This document shows positions 21,931 through 34,100 of a stretch of 64,000 bases of DNA, piece by piece. A program made the translations under genes and the position numbers. The DNA is from Rosellinia necatrix (lineage: Eukaryota > Ascomycota > Sordariomycetes > Xylariales > Xylariaceae). Where the stretch lies: assembly GCA_021209875.1 (NCBI GenBank), contig JAGYVD010000008.1, positions 2,975,501 to 3,039,500 on the forward strand, read 5' to 3'. Under the pieces are notes generated by a model. It did not search any database. It saw nothing but the letters and a program-made list of their open reading frames with translations, and was not told where the DNA came from. The number at the start of each line of letters is the position of its first letter. The first letter of the stretch is position 1.

Positions 21931-24030
21931 TTACATGGCCTTCCCAACGCTCCTCTGACTCCCTCCACCCTTCCCTCTATCGGCGCTCGTGGAATTCAGC
22001 GGCTGCCGCCGCCCCAGCGCGCCGTCGGGGCTCGGCGTGTCCCATCGCCCGGCGGCCGGCCCGACGTCGGGCCCTGGGTCGCTCCACTCGGCCATGCTGC
22101 TCACGCCGCTCGAGTACTTGGACGTGAGGCTCTCGGTGCGCGCGCGAGCCGGCCGCGGCATGCTCGGCAGGCCTCGCGGGTTGACGTATCCGCCGCCACC
22201 GGGGCCCGGCGGGGGTGACTGCGCGAGCAGCTCCGGCCGGTCCAGGTCGAAGGGGTCCGAGCGGAACTTGTTCCGCCGCGTGTCCGACGTCTCGATGCTC
22301 ACGCTGGATTCGCGGTACAGGCTGGGCATGCGGCTCCCCGCTGCAACGCCGCCGCCTCCGCTGGGTGGCCGCGCCTTCGCGGCGCTGACGCTGTGGCCGC
22401 GTGAGCGGCGGATATTCTGCACATAGGTCACAGGACCGCCGACCCCGCTGCTGCCGTTGGCAAACCTCGCTGGCGCCGGGATGGCGTTGGCGTCTGAGAA
22501 CGGGTCGCTGGCTAGCGCGCCTGATACTGTGAGGGGCTGCACCTTGGCTGAGTCGTGACTCATGGCATTGGAGTCGGCGAAAGGGTTTTCTGTGTCGAAA
22601 TTGAGTCCCAGCCCCCCGAGGAAGTGATCGTTGCCGAGAGACTGGGAGCGGCGCGGGTTACTACCGCCTCCCCGCTGCTGCTGCTGCTGCTGCTGTTGTT
22701 GCTCGTCCATACTTAGAAGGGTGAGAAAATCAGGTTGCGTCACCTTGTCCCGGGGCTGCGCCGCTTTGGGCATGCTGGTGTATTTGTCGTTATTGGAACG
22801 CTCGCTCTTAGGGTCGCCTCGGCGCTTCCAATTCAAATTGCTATCTTCGATCAGCCGTCCCCACCAGCCTACAAGTCGGTTTTTGGCCGTTGCGGCTTCA
22901 TTGCTGACTATGCCGGCCCCGGAGGCGGAGCGCATCTCTGATCTCCCTGGGAAACCGAATTGAGAGTTTCCACGGTTCAAATCCACACTTGGTTTCGGAC
23001 TACGCGTCACCAAACTATTGACACGTCCACGCAACCGGTGGTAATTATAGCCTACCATGGCTCTCACCTTTTCTGGGATAGTCGTCGGCCCTAAAGAATT
23101 CCGGCTGATGACATAGGAGCCTTTCTCACCACCACCGCCACCACCGCCGCCGTATGCGGCACCGGTCGATAGAGGCGTAAGTAGTGTGCTCCGTCGCTTT
23201 TTCATAATTCGCTTCCTCCAAAACCAGAGAAGGAAGGCTATTATGGAGATCAGCGCCAGGCCACCTATTACCCCGCCGGCGATGGTCACTGTCGTCTGCG
23301 TGCTGATCGCATTCCCTGTGGCGTTCTGGACACCATTTGTCCGACCCGCCCCGAACGGCTGCCCTGACGTTGCCGTTGTTATCGCTGGCGCGGTCGTTGC
23401 TGTTGTCGTGTCTGCTACTACGGTTCCGGAAGCGGAACTAGATATGTCCAAGGACACAGCTACTGTTGCTGTTGGTGCTAAGCTGAGATTAGTCTGGGTC
23501 GCTGAGCCCAGTTGCTGATCTGTTGTTGGTGTGGATGAAGAGATTGTAGAAGTTGTGGGTGCTATGGGGATTGTGGAAGTGATAGAGGATGTAAAAGGCT
23601 GCTCGGGCTGAAAAATAGGAGCCACTTGCTGAGGTATTGAAACAGTTGTTGGAGGAGGTATTGAAGAAGAACTTGTCTGTGTAGTGATAGGTGAAGATGT
23701 GGTGATTGGGATAACACTCTGGGAAGACGTGGAGCTCGTCGTACTAGTCAAAATCTCTTGAGTTGCGCTTGTGAAAGTGTCCGGGGCCGGAGCATTGACA
23801 ATAGGGCTACTGAAGAGGCTTGTGGAAGTTACGGTTGGGGTGGATATAGATATCGAGGACGTTGAAAACGTCGTTGATATAGACGTCGACGAGGGAGTTG
23901 ATCTTGTTGAAGTCGCTTGTGATGATATTGATGATATAGTTGATATTGCTCCCCGTCCCGTATCGAGGGTCTGAGCTTTCGGCCTTTGCGTGCATCTCCT
24001 CCCTTCGATAGTTGTTATAGATCCCGACAT
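21931..24030 (-). CDS. Mucin-like single-pass membrane protein
   Basis: A single exon of 699 residues. Residues 1-245 are very rich in Ser and Thr (TSTSS, SSTSI and similar), like heavily O-mannosylated stalks of fungal wall sensors. A TM helix follows at about 250-272 (TIAGGVIGGLALISIIAFLL), then a basic stop-transfer (WRKRIMKKRR) and a long cytoplasmic tail with a poly-Gly run, a nine-Gln tract and many Ser, Pro and basic clusters. The tail has NPF (ENPFADS) and DPF (SDPFSDA, SDPFDLD) tripeptides that resemble endocytic adaptor sites. No WSC or Mid2 domain is recognised. The N-terminus MSGSITTIEGRR has no hydrophobic signal peptide, so either the TM helix acts as a signal anchor or an upstream exon is missing. 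A role in wall or surface sensing is inference from architecture. Confidence 0.7.
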   Translation of the reverse strand: MSGSITTIEGRRCTQRPKAQTLDTGRGAISTISSISSQATSTRSTPSSTSISTTFSTSSISISTPTVTSTSLFSSPIVNAPAPDTFTSATQEILTSTTSSTSSQSVIPITTSSPITTQTSSSSIPPPTTVSIPQQVAPIFQPEQPFTSSITSTIPIAPTTSTISSSTPTTDQQLGSATQTNLSLAPTATVAVSLDISSSASGTVVADTTTATTAPAITTATSGQPFGAGRTNGVQNATGNAISTQTTVTIAGGVIGGLALISIIAFLLWFWRKRIMKKRRSTLLTPLSTGAAYGGGGGGGGEKGSYVISRNSLGPTTIPEKVRAMVGYNYHRLRGRVNSLVTRSPKPSVDLNRGNSQFGFPGRSEMRSASGAGIVSNEAATAKNRLVGWWGRLIEDSNLNWKRRGDPKSERSNNDKYTSMPKAAQPRDKVTQPDFLTLLSMDEQQQQQQQQQRGGGSNPRRSQSLGNDHFLGGLGLNFDTENPFADSNAMSHDSAKVQPLTVSGALASDPFSDANAIPAPARFANGSSGVGGPVTYVQNIRRSRGHSVSAAKARPPSGGGGVAAGSRMPSLYRESSVSIETSDTRRNKFRSDPFDLDRPELLAQSPPPGPGGGGYVNPRGLPSMPRPARARTESLTSKYSSGVSSMAEWSDPGPDVGPAAGRWDTPSPDGALGRRQPLNSTSADRGKGGGSQRSVGKAM

Positions 24031-27000
24031 TGTCGTGCCGTTTCCTTTAGGCGATTCCAGTCGCCGAATTTCAAAAGAATGATACTATTTTCGTCGATCT
24101 AGACGAAGCGAAAGGAGAAACATAAAAGGGCGAGAAAAAAAAGAAGTAAAAAGGGCAGACTAGAACAACACACAAGAAGGGACTAAAGGCCGGCCCGGCC
24201 GCGCTCACTGTTACGAGAAGATCATGAAGCAAAAATCTTGGGGGCAAAGTGAAATGGATGAGGAAGAAGGCAGACACGCTAGTTCCCACAATCGGGATAC
24301 TACGGCTAAATGCGAAGCCACCCCGAATGAAGTATTGGAGCTTGAGAGATCTTGTATCGAGATGGTCGCGTGGAGAGAAACAGAGAGGAAGGGAATGTCT
24401 TGAGAGACATAACACAACACGAACACAGTCGCTCGTTACCCAGTAAGGGATAAGAGCGACTTCTGCAACAATCCAGCCGATCCAGACACACAAGACAGCC
24501 CAGGCTACCTCGTCTATGGCAGTCACTCACTAGAATAAATGAGCCCCCCCTCGACAACCAACAGAGCAGCCCAGCCCGCGCATGGCCATACTCAAAGCAT
24601 GAGATCTTATTCGGGTCCGACTGTTTGACGCACCGAACGAGGCGATGGCATTGGCCAGGCACGGCTTCTGGGGTCGACGACGGTCCTCACAGTCATGGAT
24701 CCAGGGGTTCTTGGCTGTGGAGCAGGGCCGTGCCCATGGCCAAACCCCTGTTCTGTAACAAATCTGAGGCAACATCTCCGTCGCCTTGCAACCCCCAAGG
24801 TGCTGGGGTCTTAATTGACCAGTATACTTGGATAGGATGACATCAATCCCTATTCAAAACGAGTATTCTTCCTCAGCAATTGGAGTCTATACTCTCGCGT
24901 GCCGAGCACCGATAATTGCGCTGCGGACGGGACGACGAGAGAGAGAAAGTGGGCGAACTATCGTGATTCGTGCGCATGACTGTCTGTTTGGATAGGGCGT
25001 TGACGACATGCCGGAAGGTAGGCGTTATACAACGCTCTGCCCGGGGCGGATGCTCGTCACACACGGAATGAGAGCTGGACGGGAGCACCGCTATGCCGGG
25101 TCCGGAATGATGGCGACGAACGGGACCAAGACATGTTTCGTGCTCCTCCCGTTGAGGTAACAGCCGTGGTGATCCAGTTGTTTCATCACGGTGCACTGAA
25201 TAGAGTGCGCCTATAAGACATCATGATATATGCCCCAGTATGCTCAGTATTACTGTACTTACACTGCTGTACTTACCCACCAGGCACTACCCACCAGGCA
25301 CCACCCACCAGACACTACCTAGGTACCCACCAGACACTACCCACCAGACACTACCTAGGTAGTGTAGTTACCTACCATCCGCATCCCGATAGGGTATGCG
25401 AGGCGTAGGCTGGTGACAACTGACCCCGACCAGGTTCGTTGACGTTGTGTCTCGCCAAACAGATGTTGGCCCAGAAGACGAGCGCAAACAAACAAGAACG
25501 TGTGCTTGTCTCAGTGGGATTCACCAATAGGGAAAGGGAAGAAGAGATAAACCATCGTTGACCAAGGCGAGGAATTGAATCCGAGCAGCAAGCAAGCCGA
25601 CACCAAACCGACACCAAGTCGAAAGCAAGTAACCTTACCTACCTGCCAGGCAGGTTACCGCACCGGGTAGGCAGAGAGATGCGGCCGGTTTGGCGTCTAT
25701 CGGATGAAGCGTCCTTCCGATCAATGAAGGGGGTCCTCGGGCTGGCCGTTGACAGCTACCTACACACGTGTTTGATTGAGACGGGCCAAGTTGGGACATC
25801 AAACAAACTCAAACAATTGCCTACCTGCTCGATAAGGGAGAGATCCAGAATTCATCTTATCGGCAGCAGCGTCATCCCGACCCTACCTACCTCATCGCTT
25901 GCCTACTATCGCCGCATTGGGTAAGTGAGTACTTCCCGCCCGAGGGGCCAGCTCTTAACCTAGGCAAGTGGGGCTGCGGGGTAAGGAAAGGAAATCATTC
26001 TCAAGATCACATTCAACTAACTCTGTAGCTACCTACCTCACTTACCTCTACCCAACCTACTAGGTACCTAAGGCATTTTCAAGTTTTTATTAATAAGCTT
26101 GAATAGAGATGACTCGGAAGAACAAACCTTTGTTACTGAGGTAGGGTAGGGCAGGGCGTGTGTTGGGCGAATGTTCTCCCTGCAGTGGTATTTTTATTTA
26201 TTTATTTTCTTTTTGTCTCTGTCTATGCCTATCATTTCCAAGGTCGCACGTGGCTGAGATTTAAAATTCTAAGTATTATGTAGGTAGGTGAAGTACCTTA
26301 CTTCATGTAAGACTAAGAAAGGGGAGTGTGGGGGGGATACTGTTCATTAGCGGGAAAATAGTTTATTCTATTCCCTCGTAATCGTCGTTGATGCATCTCA
26401 TCCATCGTGTAACATGATAAACGATAACGGAGGGGTTTGCGTTTTCTTCTATCAACAGACAATGTCACCTGGATATCAAACAAACAATATCCTAGGTATG
26501 CATGCATACACATATATCATATCTACTACCTACCTACATGCATATATGCGTACCACCTATTAATCTCAGTAGCTCCTGTCATTACCACCAAGTCTCTTCC
26601 CTTGGACAGCGAGGTGTAAGTGGGGCCCTCATCGGTCACATATTATCGAGTCTACCTACCTAGTAGGTAGGCACTGTCTATAAGTAGGTAGGTACCTAAG
26701 GCAGGTAATTTGAGGAGAAACAAAAGGTAACAATTACACATGACCTCATAGGATGATTGCGAAGCAATTCTGCATAATTATATAATCCATTCATACTGGC
26801 AACTTGCACATATGTGTAGGCTGTATAATATATAATACCTAACCTATTTACATACCTATATCTATGCAGTAAGTTGTATAGTGATGGTAAATTGACTAGG
26901 TATAGGTACTTGCATAACATCAACTGAACCTTTTCCGACAGGTTGGTACAGTTGGAGTGGTGCCAGGGTGGGATGGGACGGTGAATTCCAAGCAGCCACG

Positions 27001-28263
27001 ACCAAATCCTCGAGTGGCCAGGATTGGTCGAGGACGCAGTCGCGATAGTTATTGAGACCAAGCCAACACCAACCACCAGCCTAGTCTGACCGACCCATGC
27101 AATACCTACATAGTAAGATGGGCATGTCAAAAAGGCGGTATGTAACTTTGTCATACATGAAGCAGAGGGAGGAGGGATGAAGGGCCTGAGATGACGAGGA
27201 GAAATAAGGGAACCTTGGAAGTGGCTAGTGGATATTACCACCTATCGACCGGCCGGGGGCGCCCAGGAATCCTCTGTCTACCAAGCATTATTGGCGGGGG
27301 GGGCCAGTAGCCCCAGCACAAAGACCCAGTTCCAATGCGACAGCGGTGGCGGGCCGTGGCTGCCAACAACTTGGGGCTGCCTACTGTAAGGAACCTATAC
27401 TGGTAATGCCCTGAGCACTTACCATTGGATGCTCCCGTATCAGCCACCAGGTCGTTACTAAATACCTATCCTATTCTAAGGCCCAGGCCTCAATAGGTAG
27501 TTACTGTGGCAGCTAGTTTACTTCGTGATTTATCTCGGCACGGTTAGGTAATTGCTTATGTAGTAATTATACTAGCCGTACTTGGGTATAAAGAGTCAAT
27601 TAGGGTTAGGCCAGCTGACCAAACTTGGCTGGGAAGTGCCCTGGGAGCCCCTCCAAGAGCCGCCAACACTCCCAAGATTCCAACAGATTTCCAGGTTCCA
27701 GTTTCCAGATTCCACGCCCCCATATTCCCAGCACGCACGCACGCACGCACTACTGTGCTCACACTGCCGACTGTTCCCAACCCTCGGGACTCCTCGAGGA
27801 CAACATCACACCGTCTTGGTTCCCATTTAGGAAATTGCTATAGGTACCCACCTCTCGCTAATCCACCACCTCACGCCGCCCGGCGTTTGCTGCACCTTGG
27901 GGCCTGGAGAGCTCTACGTCGTACGCGAACCGTTGGGCTCTTCGCTTTTCTCTCCTTCCTCCGACCGTCGAAGACCTGATCGGCAACTTGGTTCTGATCC
28001 TTTACCCATGACTACGTAGCCGCCTATTCCTCTTGCTGCGGTTTCGAGACCCAAGGTCGTTTCTAGACGAGGTCGCATTGAGCCGTGGGCACCAGACAGG
28101 CTGTTGGTTTTATTTATTTTTTGTTTTTTTTTTTAATCTGTTTTTTCGGCGGACCAAAAAAACCAAAACCGACATCGAAGCGAATCGAAATCAATGCATG
28201 TCTAGACATTCTCCGACCTTGACGACTGACTAACCCGTCATCATCGTCGCCGTCGCCGCTATC
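24031..28263. other. Large spacer rich in TAGGTA-type motifs
   Basis: No convincing gene over 4.2 kb. The first 500 bp is the probable 5' region of the mucin-like gene. A higher-order tandem array lies at 25277-25362, and TAGGTAGGTA/TACCTACCTA strings are frequent from 25.6 to 27.5 kb. Short frames on both strands lack features. Confidence 0.5.
25277..25362. repeat. Composite tandem array of 14-bp and 8-bp units
   Basis: The order is three 14-bp units (CCACCAGRCAYYAC), an 8-bp CTAGGTAC, two more 14-bp units (CCACCAGACACTAC) and a final CTAGGTAG. The 14-bp/8-bp junctions create TACCTAGGTA palindromes at 25316-25325 and 25352-25361. Confidence 0.88.
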
Positions 28264-30452
28264 ATGTTCGGCGCCTTTGCAAGTCTGAGTAAGTAACTTG
28301 TTCACCCTATCGTTTCTCTATTCGTCGTATGGCTCTCTCCTTTCGAATCTCGCGTGCATTCAGACCAATGCCGCCCCGCGGCAACCCTATCCAGTCAGCC
28401 ACTGCCCACCCCGCGGTATGCTATAATGCTATACAATGCAACTGTATAGACGCGGGGCCGCGAGGGGGGCGACGGGGAAGACATAGCGTTGGTTCGGAGA
28501 CCGAGACTTACAGCCCTACTTAAACTCTACCTCCCCGAATAATTGCTTTTGGCACGCCCTCCGGGGACGTTGATGACCGATTGTTTTTGGCGAGTCCCAT
28601 TTCACAAAACCGTTCAGTCTCGTCTTAATTCCGGGTTTGTGACTGGTATGACATTGCCTCGTTCCACCTAGCCTTGACTCGCTCTCCTTCGGCCTCGAGT
28701 AGGAGGGCCAGCGAGGACCGGCGTGTCTTGCCGTGTTGCGCAGCCACTTTACACATGTCTTTCATATCTCACTAGTTTTACCTCCTTGTTATAAAAATTG
28801 TCACGCAGGGTCTTAACCGTCTTCTAGTCCCGCCCGGAGCCACCGGACCACCGGCCGGGGATGTGCCGCCACCCACACCTTTGAATTTGCCGCAATGCAA
28901 CCCGCAGTTCTCTGGTAGGGGGGATGCGCCTTCGCTTGTGCGCTACCTTCAGACTCTCCACCGTCCGACCGAGGTGAACGATTCTCATTTCGCCGCCCTT
29001 GGCGTTCACGTGCATGTAGATGCACCGGCCGAACAAGTCATCCCAGACCCGTCATGCCTACCTCCCGCCGATGGTTGGGATGGCGTTGATCTGGACGAAG
29101 CAAGGCGCAGGGATAATACTTTTAGGACGCCTTTGTCGAACGGAAGACAGTCGCCCGAGGCCCGTGTCTACATAGAAAGGCGCGAAGAGCTCTCCATTGC
29201 CAACCAAGCTGCCTTTCGAGTAGTACGTCGCATGAAGCCAGAGCCAGGACAGCCGAGTGTCCGCCTAGGCAATTGCTATGAGTTCTACAGACAGATGGAG
29301 TTCATGGCGACGTACTGGGACGACACATCGCTACCGCCATTGCCGGACAACGCCGCAGAGCAGGGGCAAGAGGCTCAGGCGCCAGCTCTCAGGACGACGT
29401 ATCGAACCGCTGCAGGCTCGCAGATGCCGGCTGAGCTCCGCCATAACATGGTATCCGCCTTCGTGAAGTTGGTCTCGTATGACTTTGGTTGTAACCTCGT
29501 GCCGCCGAGGGTTGAACCACGGCTTTACCTAGCCGAACCGCCGAAAGGGGGTTCCGCTGCTCGACGTGCGTCTTATTTCTCTTCGGGTTGCGTGTTCATA
29601 TACCGCACTCCCACTACTCGCGAGGCCGCGCGTACGGGTGTCGTGGAAGGCCCGCTAGTCGCCGTCTCAGCGCGCAACACGACGGGTTTCGCCAAGCCTA
29701 GAGAATCGAATATCGACTTCGGCCGCGAGCTGATCGCCGCCCTCGTGACGGCCCAGCTCCGTGCCCGCGAAGGCAAGAGGGAGACGCGCATCGGCGAGGG
29801 CGAATGGTGGGCGACAGAGAAGCGCTGGGGAGGCGCCGAAGGAGGTCCAATCGGCCGCGAGATCGAAGGGGACACCGTCGTCGGCGATAAGGACGCATTC
29901 GACGCGGAGAGCATCGGGGGCGCCGCCGACCCTGCCTCGGCGGGCGGTCCCTCCTCGTCTGCCGACAGACCCGCCGCTACACAAGACGCCGCTGGGCCCC
30001 CACGGGGGATCCCCGTCCGTGGCGCGCCGGCGAACAAGAAGCTGCGAAAGACGCTGAGCGTGTACGACCGCTACCGCATAGTGCGACCCCCATCGTCGAA
30101 CTGGGACAAGAAGGCACGGTACGAGGCCATCGGCAAGGCCCGGGGCGCCGGCTACGACGACGTGTTCGTTGTCAGCAGCCTCTTCCACCACCTCTCCGTC
30201 CTGCGCGTCCGCGTGCCGGACAGGCTCTTGGACGTGCTCGGCGGCGCCGACGACGACGACGACGATGAGGGAGAGCGAGGGGACCGCGGCGACGGCTATA
30301 GCTGGGGCAAGCTCGAAATCTGGCGGAGCCGCTGGTACGACCTGTTCCGCGCCGAGGAGAGGCTCGAGGCCATGCGCCTCCTCTGGGGCATGATGGCCTG
30401 GTCCATGCGCAAGACCGAAGACGCGGACGATCAACGCATGATGAATGCGTAA
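28264..30452 (+). CDS. Unrecognised protein
   Basis: The long frame at about 28809-30452 is open for roughly 545 codons, ends in TAA at 30450-30452 and has clear coding bias in its second half. It has no ATG near its start, so an upstream exon is needed. The best model is an exon at 28264-28288 (MFGAFASL, donor GTAAGT) joined in phase to 28828 (acceptor TTCTAG preceded by CTTAAC), giving 549 residues. The implied intron of 539 nt is long, and an acceptor at 28808 is an alternative that would need a different upstream exon. The protein is hydrophilic, with no TM helix, a central stretch with NFGREL-like helices, a Ser/Ala/Pro-rich linker near residues 355-390, a basic KKLRKTLSVYDRYR block, and an acidic DDDDDDE run near 480. 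I do not recognise a family. Confidence is for a gene being present; the N-terminus is tentative. Confidence 0.65.
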
Positions 30453-30991
30453 GCCGGCGTGCGAGGGAGTGAGTAAACAAGCAAGCAAACCAGCAAGAAA
30501 GTAAGAAGGCAAACAAGAAAGAAATCAAGCAATCGAGAAGCAAGAAATGCGGGTAAAATGTCCGGTGTTGGGTCCTTTTTCTGCTTATAGGCTTGGGAAA
30601 AGTTCGATAGATGGATGGACGGGTTAGGCTAGGTCAGGTTAGGTGAGCTTTGGTAGGTTAGGTAGGATCTATCTAGCCGTGTATAAGGCCATCTGACACC
30701 GGCATTTGATTCTTACACGTGACTGATAGTTGGTTGCATTAAACAAATACGCGGTGTGCTCTCCTGGGATTCGCAGGTGATGGTAGTTCTCTATCGATGC
30801 TCGTGAGGTGGATTCTTCTTTCTCGCTCTGTTTGTTGTCCGACTATAGAGTGTCTCTGTATAGTAAGGACCTCGGGAGGGTTAACCGAAGGTGAGGAGGT
30901 GGCCGTGACACATCCGCGGAGACGAGAATACACTGGATACGGGTCGCAGGTTATAGTGATACATGTGGCTGGATGCTTTAATCTACAGTAT

Positions 30992-31009
30992 CTACTAGGT
31001 ACCTAGTAG
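30992..31009. repeat. Perfect 18-bp palindrome CTACTAGGTACCTAGTAG
   Basis: Perfectly self-complementary and built on the TAGGTACCTA core that recurs in other spacers. Confidence 0.9.
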
Positions 31010-31011
31010 GC

Positions 31012-31042
<31 letters not shown>

Positions 31043-31146
31043 GTATATGACCTCATTGGGGGTTGAGATCGAGACTAGATCTAAGACAGCTTCTTCGGCC
31101 CCATGCACATCCGTGTGTCTCACACTGTAGGAGACTGTAGGAGACG

Positions 31147-31191
31147 TACATACATACATACATACATACATACATACATACATACATACAT
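31147..31191. repeat. (ACAT)n microsatellite
   Basis: More than ten uninterrupted CATA/ACAT units. A similar run lies at about 4415-4455. Confidence 0.9.
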
Positions 31192-34100
31192 GTCTCGGCA
31201 GGTGACGTGAAGGGGGGAAGGGAGGCGGGTCTCGCTGATCTTTCCTTGCTGGGGTAAGAGAGATGCGAGAGGTAACTTTGGTTTGTATTTCCTTGGTTGG
31301 GCTGCCTCTTGTCGCGAATTACTCAGTCTGTAGCAGTGAGCGAACTGTAACGTATCAGTTGGTCTGGGTTACCTGAGTTTGGATATACATGGGTGAGAGG
31401 TGTAAACGTAAGCGGTCGAAAGGACGTGGAGTCTTTCTTGTGGAGTTGGCGTAGTTTTTTTTTTTTACTCCGTTCCGGCAGGGGGTTATGTGTATGTATG
31501 TAGTCTGCTGTATCTCGTCTATCTATGTATGTACTGTATGTGACTAGTCTAAGGATAGATGGATCCATAGATCGTGTCGTGTGTCTGGGGTAGTAGTGCT
31601 CTTTCTGCCTCGGTACCTAACGGCACGAGTATCGATAACATCGGGGAGCGGCGGGAAGACGTAGCCTCAATGCAACAATGACGACTTTTCTTTTCTTTTT
31701 TTAATTTTTTTTTTTTTTCTATAGAGGAGCTCCAAATTGCCGAGGCTTATGATAGAAATGTAGGGTGTCATAGCATGCAGCAACTTGCATCATACATACA
31801 TCGTTGGGCAGGTGAGAGATAACTAGACAGGGGCTACAAATCTACTACAGCTCAGCTGGCCCTATATGTGGCAGACTATATAGCCCCATCTGACAAGCTG
31901 ACGAGCTGACTTTGGATGAGCTGAATAGCCCTAGATGGCCTCGTTGGTTACGTTGGTGCCCGTGTGGAGTTTCGGGTGTGACCTGGGATGCAATGCAGAG
32001 TTTGTCGAGGGCATCATGCGGGCGAGGAAGTTCAGAGCGAGCTCTGCACCGTCGTGTCCGTGGCTCCGAAGGTGAAGGTGAAGGGACATGGTCAGGGATG
32101 TCGCCGCGGACTTGCAACCCTGGAGGAACTATAATTTGGCCGCTATTACCATCCCGCCGTCCCCATCCCCGGGTCTCCAGGCCGAAGAGTGGTATTCCCC
32201 ATGCAGGCCGGAGGCGGCTATGCCATACCACGGTAGGATAATGTGCAATGCCTATGCTGTGTAGTGTAGCAGCGGTTGGGTACATGGCAATATCAAGATA
32301 TGTGTGGTCCTTCCGGGTTTCCCAAGTCCCTGGAAATCGGTTGTGGCGTCTGTGGTTGGGGACGGTGTAACCGAGTCTAGGATGGTTGGCGCGCGATCCA
32401 TCTGCGATTCTCCACCCGGAATTCGGGAGGATTTGTAGCTCCAAGTTAGGTAACTACCTAGTGTAGTGAGTGAGTGTGGTGCACAGTCGGACGTGTTGGA
32501 ACTTTGTTTCCCTTGCTCGGGAAGACTAAGCCCTTCGCGGCGCCAGGAAGGCCAGGGGTACCTTGTGTTGTCGAAGGGCGGGTAACGATGATGGAGCCTT
32601 GAGCTCCCTCAGTTGGGCGTTGGGTAGTTGAGTTTTACCGCGCGCACGCGTGCGCTGATCGATGACAGTTTGCACCGCGGATGGATGACGTCGCTCCTTG
32701 TCTCCATCGCATCCCAGGACGTTGAAAAATTTGCTTGCGGCTCGGCTGCGCTGTCCACGGGGTTCTACAGTGCACTGGCGGCCGACTTACCTAATCCTCG
32801 GCGTTCCCTTGCCAGCAGCGCTGGCTGATGCATCACTGCCACATGCTCGTGGCCGAAACAGAGGACACAATCCGCGGACAGATGCACTCCAACTATGGCG
32901 GACCGGGATATGCCTGGGGGTGACAGAGGCTCGGATGAGAGCGGTGACGTCTGCAAGCTTTTTTTTGTCGCCAGACAGAATGCAGAATGGAGGAGCAGAG
33001 AGATGGCGAAAGAGATGGCGAAAGAGATGGCGAGGAAGATCAGACGAAGACCCACCACTACCCGTGAACCGATAGGGTTACACGCATGGTGTCAATAACA
33101 CAGCAAAATCTCGGCATTGCATACACCTACATGGCGCTAGCGCGCATGGGGTTACAGCGGGTGTGGGCTGGCTCGGAAGACGCCGCGGTGATTGGCCCGA
33201 GGGGCTGTTTTCAGGTGAGCCCTTTCACGCGGGAATCCCGGTCCATTTCCTCATTGAGTCGGGCTGCAGATGGGAGATTGTTCTATATTCCCGTCCAGTT
33301 GCACAGAAATGGGCACTGGTCCTGCATGTCAACGTGTCGACGGCGTGTTTATGCTTTCTGGTGGTGTGGTATGACGAGCCCGAAATGGTGTGAGACCCGA
33401 CGACACCACGTCCGCGAATAGACGGCGCCTGGCATCTTGCAACGGCTGCGGCATGGCTATTTGGAGCCCCGTCACGGCGTTGCCGGACGCGGAGAGCGGG
33501 AAGAGTTTTTCTGGAATGTTTTGTATCTTTTTATTTTTTTATTTTCTTTTTTAATCTGTCCATCTATACCCTGCATATTCTGTATATCCTGCCTATCCTG
33601 CATATCCTGCATATCCTGCATATTTACGCTCACACGTGCCCCCCCCCCCAATAGTATATCCGATCGAAGTGAGCATTGAAGATGGGGTGATGTAGCAATG
33701 GCACAGAGGACTGAGGCTAAGGTGATGGGCAAAAAGATGTTTGATTCGCTTGGCTCGATAGACGCCTGAAGCGAAATGAACTTCGCCGAAGTGCACGGCG
33801 GTAGGAGGTAGCGGCGGATAGCGGTAATAGAAAACGAGAACCTATCCGGGCATGTAGATAGATGCTGTCCTGTGCTAGCGGGATTGGGGTCATGGCAAGG
33901 TTGGGGTGACCTGGCACTAATAAAGGCCATCCGCAGTGTCATTGGCTGTTCGACAACTGTAACGACTGTAACGTTTGCAAAAAAAGAAGATTGCCGGCCT
34001 TCATATGTTATGCGACGCTACACACATTACATTACTATGACAAGTGCCTGTGCAATGTCGGGTGTGATTACCTGAGGCATCTAGACCCCGAGCATAAATG

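Noticed and set aside
29667..30512. Minus-strand 281-codon frame opposite the unrecognised gene at 28-30 kb
   Set aside because: Composition is that of a shadow of the plus-strand codon bias, with no domain or start context.
31845..32444. Minus-strand frame of 199 codons in the 30-36 kb spacer
   Set aside because: No coding bias, domain or splice support; best read as a chance open frame.
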